Part shown: positions 34,033 to 41,479 of the stretch, piece by piece | Position numbering within the stretch: position 1 is the first letter of the stretch | Layout: each line of letters opens with the position of its first letter | Source: Bacteroidota bacterium | GTDB lineage: Bacteria > Bacteroidota > Bacteroidia > Sphingobacteriales > Sphingobacteriaceae | DNA length: 64,000 nucleotides | Direction of reading: 5' to 3' | Assembly (NCBI GenBank): GCA_018266915.1 | Contig: JAFDZM010000080.1 | Coordinates: 62,001 to 126,000 of the forward strand | The notes under the pieces: model-generated | Told to the model about the DNA's origin: nothing | Seen by the model: only the letters and a program-made list of their open reading frames with translations | The model's database searches: none | Translations under genes and position numbers: made by a program

Positions 34033-34443
34033 ATGAATGACATAAATCTATCTAATAAAAAGGTGGTGGATGCCTTCTTTGTGGCACTTGAAACACAACA
34101 ATTTGAACTGTTAAAAGGAATTTTTACACCAGATGGAAAGCAACTCAACCCATATGCTCCTGAAGGCTTCCCAGAAAGTTTTGATGGTGCTGAAGGTATT
34201 TACAAACAGTATAGCGGACTAACGGCCAACTTTGGCCAAATGACATTTCCGCGAAAAATTTATGCAACTGAAGATCCTGATTTCTTTTTTGTGCAATTCA
34301 AGGGAGAAATCGAGATTAAAGCCGGCGGTAAATATGAAAATGATTATCTCGGTACTTTTCGATTAAAGGATGGTAAGATCATTGAATACACCGAGTATTT
34401 TAACCAAGTGGTAATGGCAAAGGCGTTTGGTATTAAACTGTGA
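34033..34443 (+). CDS. SnoaL-like / PhzA-type NTF2-fold protein
   Basis: 136 aa. The pattern KKVVDAFFVALETQQFELLKGIFTPDG, GAEGIYKQYSGL and the C-terminal KDGKIIEYTEYFNQVVMAKAFGI is the compact SnoaL/PhzAB fold. Such proteins are isomerases, cyclases or ligand-binding proteins; no substrate can be named. It stands alone. Confidence 0.8.
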   Translation: MNDINLSNKKVVDAFFVALETQQFELLKGIFTPDGKQLNPYAPEGFPESFDGAEGIYKQYSGLTANFGQMTFPRKIYATEDPDFFFVQFKGEIEIKAGGKYENDYLGTFRLKDGKIIEYTEYFNQVVMAKAFGIKL

Positions 34444-34484
34444 AATTTATCCCTTTCAAAGCGACACAGATACAAATTCAATTT

Positions 34485-34522
34485 AGTGTTCACGAGCGTT
34501 CACGTGTTCGTGAACGAACACT
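34485..34522. repeat. Intergenic hairpin rich in GTTC/GAAC words
   Basis: AGTGTT (34485-34490) pairs with AACACT (34517-34522), with an inner GTTCACG/CGTGAAC stem. The surrounding spacer (34444-34597) shows the same short-word repetition as the other periodic repeats. No U-run follows. Confidence 0.55.
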
Positions 34523-34597
34523 GGATGCCTTGATTTATCATCTAATGACCAGTGACGAATGACTAATTCTAAAAACTTTTTCAGAAATTAGCCACCG

Positions 34598-35326
34598 ATG
34601 AAAGTTGAGTTATTTATCCCTTGTTTTATCGATCAGCTTTACCCTGATACTGCCTGGAATACCGTTAAAGTTTTGGAAAAGGCGGGCTGTACCGTTAGTT
34701 ACAATCCGGAGCAAACCTGTTGCGGTCAGCCTGCATTTAATGCAGGTTTTTGGGATGAGGCTAAAACTGTTGCCACCAAGTTTCTTAATGGCTTTTCGGA
34801 AGATAGTGTCATCATAGCTCCATCTGCATCATGCACGGGTATGGTAAAAAACTATTACAATGATCTTTTTTCCAATACCCTGCAGCATAATAAATGCCGC
34901 ACTATACAGGGTAATATCTATGAGCTTTCTGATTTTTTAATAAACATCTTGCAGTTTGATTATTTCGGTGCTGAATTGGATGGCCGTGCTGTATACCATG
35001 ATAGCTGCAGCGGTTTACGTGAATGCAAGATTAAGGAAGAACCGCGTCAATTATTATCCAAAGTGCATGGCCTGGAGTTGGTCGACCTGAAAGATAACGA
35101 AACCTGTTGTGGTTTTGGCGGAACATTTGCCGTGAAATTCGATGCTATATCAACAGCAATGGCTCAGCAAAAAGTAGATAATGCGCTGGCTGCAGAAGCT
35201 GATTATATTATCTCTACCGATGCTTCCTGCCTGTTACACCTGCAGGGCTATATCGATAAAAATAATCTTCCTATAAAAACCATACACCTCGCCGATGTAC
35301 TGGCTCATGGATGGGGAAATGTGTAA
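34598..35326 (+). CDS. (Fe-S)-binding cysteine-rich protein, LutA/YkgE type
   Basis: 242 aa with two CCG (cysteine-rich) domains: YNPEQTCCGQPAFNAG near residue 42 and YHDSCSGLRECKIKEEPRQ with NETCCGFGGTF near 168-176. This is the LutA/GlcF/HdrB-type module that binds an unusual Fe-S cluster. LutA is one of three subunits (LutABC) of L-lactate oxidation. LutB and LutC are not in the window, so it is either an orphan or partners proteins encoded elsewhere, possibly the GlcD-like oxidase at 30190. Confidence 0.92.
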   Translation: MKVELFIPCFIDQLYPDTAWNTVKVLEKAGCTVSYNPEQTCCGQPAFNAGFWDEAKTVATKFLNGFSEDSVIIAPSASCTGMVKNYYNDLFSNTLQHNKCRTIQGNIYELSDFLINILQFDYFGAELDGRAVYHDSCSGLRECKIKEEPRQLLSKVHGLELVDLKDNETCCGFGGTFAVKFDAISTAMAQQKVDNALAAEADYIISTDASCLLHLQGYIDKNNLPIKTIHLADVLAHGWGNV

Positions 35327-35380
35327 TTGATTTCGGAATGCGGAATTTCGATTTCGGATTTTGGTCAATCATACCTAATA

Positions 35381-35388
35381 TATTTTTG
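35381..35388 (+). promoter_or_regulatory. Putative -7 promoter element of the KTSC-like gene
   Basis: TATTTTTG matches TAnnTTTG, with TTTG at 35360-35363 17 nt upstream as a -33 box, and 10 nt to the ATG at 35399. It supports that start. Confidence 0.45.
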
Positions 35389-35398
35389 TTTGGTAGAT

Positions 35399-35677
35399 AT
35401 GGCATCATTCAAAATGCATAAATATCACAGCGATCACGATAGCGGGGTGATGGCGTATAGCATTGAAGGCCGTGATATAAAAATCCTTTTTCCTCCCGAT
35501 AAAGATGGTCAGCCTTTTGTATATACCTACAGTTATACTAAACCTGGCAAAAATCATGTGGAAGAAATGAAAAGACTTGCTGTAAAAGGCTCTGAACTTG
35601 CGACCTACATCAACAAACATATCCGCGAAAAATATGATAGGCGTGACACAGCTGATGATATTGTAATAACAGATTAA
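35399..35677 (+). CDS. Small KTSC-like domain protein
   Basis: 92 aa from the ATG at 35399 (MASFKMHKYHSDHDSG). A longer frame opens at 35327, but that stretch is repetitive spacer and the promoter sits after it. The order of a short beta-rich segment (IKILFPP, FVYTYSYTKPG), a helix (VEEMKRLAVKGSELATYI) and the end NKHIREKYDRR resembles KTSC domains, which are small proteins sometimes linked to RNA or lysyl-tRNA synthetases. The match is modest. It precedes thrS, which has its own promoter. Confidence 0.6.
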   Translation: MASFKMHKYHSDHDSGVMAYSIEGRDIKILFPPDKDGQPFVYTYSYTKPGKNHVEEMKRLAVKGSELATYINKHIREKYDRRDTADDIVITD

Positions 35678-35727
35678 ATCGGTACAATCAAAAATTACAA
35701 TCTGTGTAATCACCTAATAAAATCTTC

Positions 35728-35735
35728 TATATTTG
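35728..35735 (+). promoter_or_regulatory. Putative -7 promoter element of the thrS operon
   Basis: TATATTTG matches TAnnTTTG and lies 69 nt before the thrS ATG, leaving a leader of about 65 nt. No T-box or obvious anticodon-like hairpin is recognised in the leader. Confidence 0.5.
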
Positions 35736-35804
35736 CACACAAACATAAAGTCACTTAGTAGCTGACTTATTCATTTTTTATTGAAAATTAAATCATAGTT
35801 GTAG

Positions 35805-37730
35805 ATGATTAACATTACACTTCCCGACGGTTCCGTTCGTCAGTACGAAAAGGGAACTACTGCCATGCAGATCGCGTTGTCGATCTCTGAAGGTTTAGCA
35901 AGAAACGTATTAGCGGCCGAAGTTGACGGCCAGGTTTGGGACGCCGGCAGGCCCATCGAGCAGGATGCACATGTGAAGTTGCTCACCTGGAACGATACCA
36001 ATGGCAAATCAACCTTCTGGCATTCATCGGCCCACTTAATGGCCGAGGCTTTAGAGGCGCTTTATCCGGGTACCAAGTTTGGTATCGGTCCGGCTATTGA
36101 GACCGGTTTTTATTACGATGTGGATTTTGGCGACCGCGAATTTTCTTCGGATGATTTTAAGCAGATCGAAGACAAAATGCTGGAGTTAGCTAAGACTAAA
36201 GAAGAATATGTCCGTATGCCGGTATCTAAAGCTGATGCCGTAGATTATTTTACAAAAAAAGGTGATGAGTACAAGCTTGACTTGATAAAGGACCTGCCTG
36301 ATGGCTCCATCACTTTTTATACACAAGGTAACTTTACCGATCTTTGCCGGGGACCACATATCCCGAACACCGGTTTTATAAAAGCTGTAAAGCTGATGAA
36401 CGTTGCCGGTGCTTACTGGCGCGGTGACGAGACCCGCAAACAGCTAACCCGTATTTATGCAGTTACTTTCCCGAAACAAAGCGAACTGACTGACTATTTG
36501 CATCTGATTGAAGAAGCAAAAAAACGCGATCACCGTAAATTGGGTAAGGAATTAGAGTTGTTTGCTTTTTCTGAAAAAGTAGGCATGGGTCTGCCACTAT
36601 GGTTGCCAAAAGGAACAGCTTTGCGTGAGCGCCTGGTAAACTTTATGCGTAATGCCCAAGTGAAGGCTGGTTATGAACAGGTAATCTCTCCACATATCGG
36701 TCATAAAAACCTGTATGTGACTTCCGGTCATTATGAAAAATATGGCAAGGATAGCTTTCAGCCGATACAGACTCCGCAGGAAGGAGAGGAGTTTTTCCTG
36801 AAACCAATGAACTGCCCGCACCACTGCGAAATGTATAAAACCAAGCCACGTTCATATAAAGATCTTCCGGTTCGCTATGCTGAGTTTGGTACCGTTTATC
36901 GTTATGAGCAGAGTGGCGAGCTGCATGGCTTGACCCGTGTGCGTGGATTTACACAGGATGATGCTCACCTATTCTGCCGTCCCGACCAGGTGAAAGATGA
37001 GTTTAAAAAGGTAATTGACCTGGTGCTTTATGTTTTCTCAGCTTTAGGTTTTGAAGACTATACCGCACAGGTGTCGCTTCGTGACCCAGAAAATAAGGCC
37101 AAATACATCGGTACAGATGAAAACTGGGCTTTAGCGGAGCAGGCGATTATAGAAGCCGCGGCTGAAAAAGGATTAAAAACTGTAGTTGAGTTAGGCGAAG
37201 CCGCGTTCTACGGCCCTAAGCTCGACTTTATGGTGAAGGATGCCATTGGCCGTAAATGGCAATTGGGTACGATACAGGTTGATTATAATTTGCCTGAACG
37301 TTTTGAACTGGAATACACCGGCAGCGACAATCAAAAACATCGTCCGGTGATGATCCATCGTGCACCATTTGGCTCACTGGAGCGTTTTGTGGCAGTTTTG
37401 ATCGAGCACTGCGCAGGTAATTTCCCATTATGGTTATCACCCGAACAATTTACCATCTTGCCCATATCTGAAAAATATGAAGAATATGCAAAAAAACTTT
37501 CTGATATATTAAAAGATTCCGATATTTGCGGGCTGATTGATTTTAGAGACGAAAAGATAGGGCGGAAGATACGCGATGCTGAAGTCAAAAAAATTCCTTA
37601 TATGCTTATTGTAGGCGAAAAAGAAGCAGCTGAAGGCAAAGTTTCCGTTCGCAAACATGGGCAGGGCGATTTGGGCAGCATGACTATTGAAGAATTTAAA
37701 CAACAAATAATAAAAGAAATAACGGTATAA
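35805..37730 (+). CDS. thrS: Threonine--tRNA ligase
   Basis: 641 aa, full-length. TGS domain (1-60, INITLPDGSVRQYEKG), editing domain with HSSAHLMAEAL and CRGPHIPNTG zinc/editing residues, class II catalytic core with the zinc Cys in MNCPHHCEMYK, motif 2 RYEQSGELHGLTRVRGFTQDD and motif 3 HRAPFGSLERFVAVLIEH, then the anticodon-binding domain. It charges tRNA-Thr and removes mischarged serine. It heads the thrS-infC-rpmI-rplT operon, conserved across bacteria. Confidence 0.98.
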   Translation: MINITLPDGSVRQYEKGTTAMQIALSISEGLARNVLAAEVDGQVWDAGRPIEQDAHVKLLTWNDTNGKSTFWHSSAHLMAEALEALYPGTKFGIGPAIETGFYYDVDFGDREFSSDDFKQIEDKMLELAKTKEEYVRMPVSKADAVDYFTKKGDEYKLDLIKDLPDGSITFYTQGNFTDLCRGPHIPNTGFIKAVKLMNVAGAYWRGDETRKQLTRIYAVTFPKQSELTDYLHLIEEAKKRDHRKLGKELELFAFSEKVGMGLPLWLPKGTALRERLVNFMRNAQVKAGYEQVISPHIGHKNLYVTSGHYEKYGKDSFQPIQTPQEGEEFFLKPMNCPHHCEMYKTKPRSYKDLPVRYAEFGTVYRYEQSGELHGLTRVRGFTQDDAHLFCRPDQVKDEFKKVIDLVLYVFSALGFEDYTAQVSLRDPENKAKYIGTDENWALAEQAIIEAAAEKGLKTVVELGEAAFYGPKLDFMVKDAIGRKWQLGTIQVDYNLPERFELEYTGSDNQKHRPVMIHRAPFGSLERFVAVLIEHCAGNFPLWLSPEQFTILPISEKYEEYAKKLSDILKDSDICGLIDFRDEKIGRKIRDAEVKKIPYMLIVGEKEAAEGKVSVRKHGQGDLGSMTIEEFKQQIIKEITV

Positions 37731-37731
37731 C

Positions 37732-38301
37732 TTGGCATTAAACAAACCCAATTTTAACAGAGGACCAAGGCCACCTTTTAAGAAAAAGGAAGCCGAACAT
37801 AACATTAACCAATTCATCAGAGCTCAGGAAGTTCGCCTTGTAGGTGACAATGTTGAGCAAGGTGTGTACTCATTAAGAGATGCGCTTGCAATTGCACAAG
37901 AGCAGGAATTGGACCTTGTTGAAATCTCTCCGAACGCTGTTCCACCTGTTTGCAAAGTAATAGACTATAACAAGTTTATTTACGAACAGAAGAAAAAGAT
38001 GAAGGAGATCAAGAGTAATGCGAAGCAAACGGTTATTAAGGAGATCCGTTTCGGACCAAACACGGACGACCACGATTTCGAGTTTAAATTAAAGCATGCC
38101 ATCAAATTCCTGGAAGCAGGCGAAAAAGTTAGGGCATATGTACACTTCAAAGGTCGTGCTATAGTATACAAAGAGCAGGGAGAAATTCTGTTACTGCGTT
38201 TCGCACAGGCTTTGGAAGAAGTAGGCAAGGTTGAACAATTGCCAAAACTGGAAGGTAAACGGATGTTTTTAACCGTTGCTTCTAAGGGTGTTAAGAAATA
38301 A
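37732..38301 (+). CDS. infC: Translation initiation factor IF-3, TTG start
   Basis: 189 aa. The N-domain follows a basic tail (FNRGPRPPFKKK, then INQFIRAQEVRLVGDN), with the linker and C-domain KEIRFGPNTDDHDFEFKLKHA and YVHFKGRAIVYKEQGE. IF-3 binds the 30S subunit and rejects non-canonical initiation. The frame has a stop at 37720-37722 and no ATG before residue 90, so initiation must be at TTG 37732 (or another non-ATG codon), 1 nt after the thrS stop. Non-AUG starts on infC are the basis of IF-3 autoregulation in E. coli (AUU). Confidence 0.96.
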   Translation: MALNKPNFNRGPRPPFKKKEAEHNINQFIRAQEVRLVGDNVEQGVYSLRDALAIAQEQELDLVEISPNAVPPVCKVIDYNKFIYEQKKKMKEIKSNAKQTVIKEIRFGPNTDDHDFEFKLKHAIKFLEAGEKVRAYVHFKGRAIVYKEQGEILLLRFAQALEEVGKVEQLPKLEGKRMFLTVASKGVKK

Positions 38302-38389
38302 GTTTTACGTGCGACGTTATACGTTGTACGTTTTTTATAAAGAGCAAACGTTGAGAAACGTAAATATCTAAAAACAAACAAATAGAGTT

Positions 38390-38590
38390 ATGCCAAAAAT
38401 GAAAACCAATTCCAGTGCTAAAAAGCGTTTCACGCTTACTGGAACCGGTAAAATTGCAAGAAAGAACGCATACAAAAGCCACATCTTAACCAAGATGTCT
38501 ACAAAACGTAAGCGTAACCTTACTCACACCAGCCTAGTGTCTGATGCGGATATGGGTAACGTAAAACGTATGCTTTGTATCGGAAAGTAA
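38390..38590 (+). CDS. rpmI: 50S ribosomal protein L35
   Basis: 66 aa, basic, opening MPKMKTNSSAKKRFTLTGTG and containing KNAYKSHILTKMSTKRKRNL, the L35 signature. It is third in the thrS-infC-rpmI-rplT operon. The 88-nt spacer before it contains ACGTT-type repeats and may hold regulatory structure. Confidence 0.98.
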   Translation: MPKMKTNSSAKKRFTLTGTGKIARKNAYKSHILTKMSTKRKRNLTHTSLVSDADMGNVKRMLCIGK

Positions 38591-38670
38591 TTAACAAATT
38601 TTAAAACCAGGTATTAGAGTAAACAAGATCAGCTTGGTAAGCTGGCACTCACTACCAAAAAAACAAAAAG

Positions 38671-39015
38671 ATGCCACGTTCAGTTAACGCAGTAGCGTCG
38701 AGAAGACGCCGGAAAAGAATCATGAACCTCGCCAAAGGTTATTGGGGTTCAAGGAGCAAGGTTTATACCGTTGCAAAAAACACAGTTGAAAAAGGTTTAC
38801 AGTATGCTTACCGCGACCGTAAAACCAAGAAAAGAGAGTTCAGGGCTTTATGGATACAACGTATCAACGCAGGTGCCCGTCAGCATGGAATTTCTTACTC
38901 TCAGTTAATGGGTAAGTTAGCCGCTAAAAATATCGGTTTAAACCGTAAGGTATTAGCTGATTTAGCGATGAACAATCCGGATGCTTTCAAAGCAATTGTT
39001 GATGCTGTAAAATAA
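38671..39015 (+). CDS. rplT: 50S ribosomal protein L20
   Basis: 114 aa, opening MPRSVNAVASRRRRKRIMN and including AKGYWGSRSKVYTVAKNTVEK and YRDRKTKKREFRALWIQRIN, typical L20. It binds 23S rRNA early in 50S assembly and represses its own operon in E. coli and Bacillus. The 80-nt spacer upstream has a perfect CAGCTT/AAGCTG hairpin (38630-38644) that could be an L20 operator, though this is only a guess. A strong terminator follows. Confidence 0.98.
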   Translation: MPRSVNAVASRRRRKRIMNLAKGYWGSRSKVYTVAKNTVEKGLQYAYRDRKTKKREFRALWIQRINAGARQHGISYSQLMGKLAAKNIGLNRKVLADLAMNNPDAFKAIVDAVK

Positions 39016-39034
39016 AGATCCAGCAAAATAATTT

Positions 39035-39066
39035 AAAGGGCTTGCATTAATGCAGGCCTTTTTTGT
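39035..39066 (+). terminator. Intrinsic terminator of the thrS-infC-rpmI-rplT operon
   Basis: AAGGGCTTGCAT pairs with ATGCAGGCCTT (one mismatch/bulge) and runs into TTTTTT. Confidence 0.85.
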
Positions 39067-39113
39067 TTGTCTGAACTATGATTTGATGATTGAAGGATTA
39101 ATATGACAAAGCA

Positions 39114-40328
39114 TCAGATCAGCCAGAGCAAATAGCCTAAAGCTGATCCTCCCAACACGACAAAGGCTGTATTCAGTTTTTTAAAGCTGAAAGAGAAGAT
39201 AAAACCTAAAACAGCGATCACTATTGTTTTCCAATCAGTAATGGATGATTTGCCCATTTCCACGCAAACAGCCAGTATTAAAGCAATTGACGCCATATTC
39301 ACCGTGTCCAGAAAAACTGACATTACCTTTGAGCTTCGCAATTTTCTCACAAGCGGATTCAAAAAAGCGACAAACAGAAAAGATGGTAGAAAAATGCCAA
39401 TTGTAGCTGCAATAGCTCCTCTAATTCCATTCATTTGCCAGCCTATAAAAGTTGCTGATGAAAATACAGGTCCTGGCGTAAATTGTCCAACGGCAATCGC
39501 ATCAATTAATACCTGGTGAGAGAGCATTCCGGTTTTTACGAGTTCGGTATTCAGAAAAGCAAAAAGCACATAACCGCTACCGTAGAGGATTGATCCTACT
39601 TTGAGAAATATCCAAAATACTTTCCATTGGCTTGGATGAGTAGCAGGAAGGTCGCCGACCACCAGAAATGAAAGTGGCAAAATAAAATTGCTCGATGCCG
39701 ATTTGGTTTTGGCGAGATGGATAAGAATGCCTATCAACCCCGCACCGAACAACAGATAAATCTCGTTCACCCCATATAGCGCTAACAAAGCACACGCGAT
39801 ACCGATAAATCCCAATTCAATAGTCTTTAACGCTTTTTTACCCAGTGTGATCATCAACGATACGACAACACCGATGATAGCAGGCTTGATACCATAAATA
39901 AACGGCGCAACCTGTGGCAAAGTGCCGTATTGCTGATAGGCCCATGCCAATATTCCAGTGATGAAAACAGCCGGTAGAATAAAACAGGCCCCGGCTATTA
40001 ATAGCCCTCGCCACCCCGCCCGTTCCTGGCCGCAATGTATTGCCATTTCTGTAGAGTTAGGGCCGGGGATAAGATTGGTAGCACCGATCAGGTCCAAAAA
40101 ATGCTCGTGGGTCATCCATTGCCGCTTGCGCACTATTTCTTCCTCCATCATAGCAATATGTACGGCAGGACCGCCAAAACCGATGAATCCGAGTTTTAGG
40201 AATACTTTAGCTACTTCTTTTAGTCTGTCAGGTTGGTTTTCCAATTGATAAGTGATCAGGTAACTAAAGTATAGAAGTTTTGTTAAATAAATATTATGAT
40301 ACCTTCGGTGTGAACTGAGATAGATCAT
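39114..40328 (-). CDS. chrA: Chromate transporter family protein (two-domain ChrA), second copy
   Basis: 404 aa as drawn, with two homologous membrane halves. The first has KLGFIGFGGPAVHIAMMEEE and NLIPGPNSTEMAIHCG; the second has KVGSILYGSGYVLFAFLNTE and VGQFTPGPVFSSATFIGW. It is closer to canonical ChrA than the protein at 2806-4005. The ATG at 40328 overlaps the upstream hemerythrin gene and adds an odd N-terminus; homology suggests the protein really starts near LENQPDRLKEVAK, where a TTG lies at 40244. It follows DoxX and hemerythrin genes on the same strand, suggesting a redox or oxyanion stress cluster. Confidence 0.88.
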   Translation of the reverse strand: MIYLSSHRRYHNIYLTKLLYFSYLITYQLENQPDRLKEVAKVFLKLGFIGFGGPAVHIAMMEEEIVRKRQWMTHEHFLDLIGATNLIPGPNSTEMAIHCGQERAGWRGLLIAGACFILPAVFITGILAWAYQQYGTLPQVAPFIYGIKPAIIGVVVSLMITLGKKALKTIELGFIGIACALLALYGVNEIYLLFGAGLIGILIHLAKTKSASSNFILPLSFLVVGDLPATHPSQWKVFWIFLKVGSILYGSGYVLFAFLNTELVKTGMLSHQVLIDAIAVGQFTPGPVFSSATFIGWQMNGIRGAIAATIGIFLPSFLFVAFLNPLVRKLRSSKVMSVFLDTVNMASIALILAVCVEMGKSSITDWKTIVIAVLGFIFSFSFKKLNTAFVVLGGSALGYLLWLI

Positions 40329-40995
40329 AAATCCCTAAGGATTTTTCAATTTCTGCCACCTTGGCTACATTGCTTTCAAAGCCATCTTTTCCAAAATGTT
40401 TATGCTCATTATTCTCAAACTCTTCTCCAAGCGCATCGTACTCGTGCTGAGATACAATTTTCCGGAAAGCTGGGAACAGCACAGTATCTTCCCTTGCTTC
40501 ATGAGGTCGGTACATATGATTAAAATTGGCGAGTACCTGTATCAATTGACGGGTCTCTGTATCTGTCCTGTTCGATGATTTAGTTAACTGAATTACCTGA
40601 TCAGTTAGCTTGCGTCCGGCATTGTGCTGTTTTAATAAGGTATCAACCAGATCGGTAAGCTTACTGGCCTTTTTAAATCTTGGGAATAAATAATTCTCTT
40701 CCTGCTTTTCATGATAGTCTTCTACAAATTTCCGGATGATCATCGCAGACTTAGCTAATGCCTCGGCAGGAAATTTCTGGTTCATTTCCATCTTGTGACG
40801 GCAATCATCATAAATTAACAGGATACGGTTTAGCAGACCGTGTTCCTGCATCAGGTCTTCAGGCGGAGAAACTTTTTTGTCTTCTTCATCGTCTTTAAAA
40901 GCGCTTATTAAAGGCAGCCCAAATGCGGAAGCGGCTGTGAATTTTATGGTATTTCCGATAAAATCGCGGCGGGTATTACTAACTTGCTGTTTCAT
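40294..40995 (-). CDS. Hemerythrin HHE-domain protein with a Tat-like signal
   Basis: 233 aa from the ATG at 40995. The N-terminus MKQQVSNTRRDFIGN carries a twin-arginine motif followed by a hydrophobic stretch (AASAFGLPLISAF), so export by Tat is likely. The rest is a four-helix HHE hemerythrin domain with candidate iron ligands in LMQEHGLLNRI, DYHEKQEENYLFPRF, LLKQHNAGRKL and RPHEAREDTVLFPAF. Such proteins bind O2 or NO or repair Fe-S clusters. It lies between doxX-like and chromate-transporter genes in one direction. Confidence 0.87.
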   Translation of the reverse strand: MKQQVSNTRRDFIGNTIKFTAASAFGLPLISAFKDDEEDKKVSPPEDLMQEHGLLNRILLIYDDCRHKMEMNQKFPAEALAKSAMIIRKFVEDYHEKQEENYLFPRFKKASKLTDLVDTLLKQHNAGRKLTDQVIQLTKSSNRTDTETRQLIQVLANFNHMYRPHEAREDTVLFPAFRKIVSQHEYDALGEEFENNEHKHFGKDGFESNVAKVAEIEKSLGIYDLSQFTPKVS

Positions 40996-41020
40996 GGTAA
41001 TTATTTTCCATAAAAAACAG

Positions 41021-41458
41021 CTAATCACGATTTGAGTTTTCGCTCCAACTATATAATAGTAACATTACAAGCAGCAAGCTTACTGCGAAATCAGTACGAT
41101 ACTCATGAGCGAACGACCAAAATCCTTTGCCTGTAAGTATAGGAAATTTGGTGGTGATGGAAGCCACGATCATGATCACCAATAAAGGAATTACCGCAAA
41201 ACGAATTGTTACGCCTATAATAATAAATAATGCACATACAATTTCAAATGACCCTGTAAAATATGCCCAGAATTGCGGGTGAGAGAAACCAATTTTTGCA
41301 AATCGTCCAACCCCGGTTTCGGTGGGCGTAACAAATTTCTGAATGCCTTCTGAAAGAAATATCAGCCCGACGATCAATCTCGGAATAATCAGAAATCTAT
41401 TCGCTTTATCGGCAGCTAATTGCATGTGAGGCTGATTCTTACCTAAACTATTCACCAA
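41021..41458 (-). CDS. DoxX family membrane protein
   Basis: 145 aa with four membrane segments: LIIPRLIVGLIFLSEGIQKF near 28-47, AYFTGSFEIVCALFIIIGV, IPLLVIMIVASI and FAVSLLLVMLLLYS. LIFLSEGIQKF is the DoxX hallmark region. The family includes thiosulfate:quinone oxidoreductase subunits and oxidoreductase-associated proteins of unknown role. It is the first gene of the DoxX-hemerythrin-ChrA cluster. Confidence 0.87.
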   Translation of the reverse strand: MVNSLGKNQPHMQLAADKANRFLIIPRLIVGLIFLSEGIQKFVTPTETGVGRFAKIGFSHPQFWAYFTGSFEIVCALFIIIGVTIRFAVIPLLVIMIVASITTKFPILTGKGFWSFAHEYRTDFAVSLLLVMLLLYSWSENSNRD

Positions 41459-41479
41459 TTCTGTAGAAATACTGAACTG

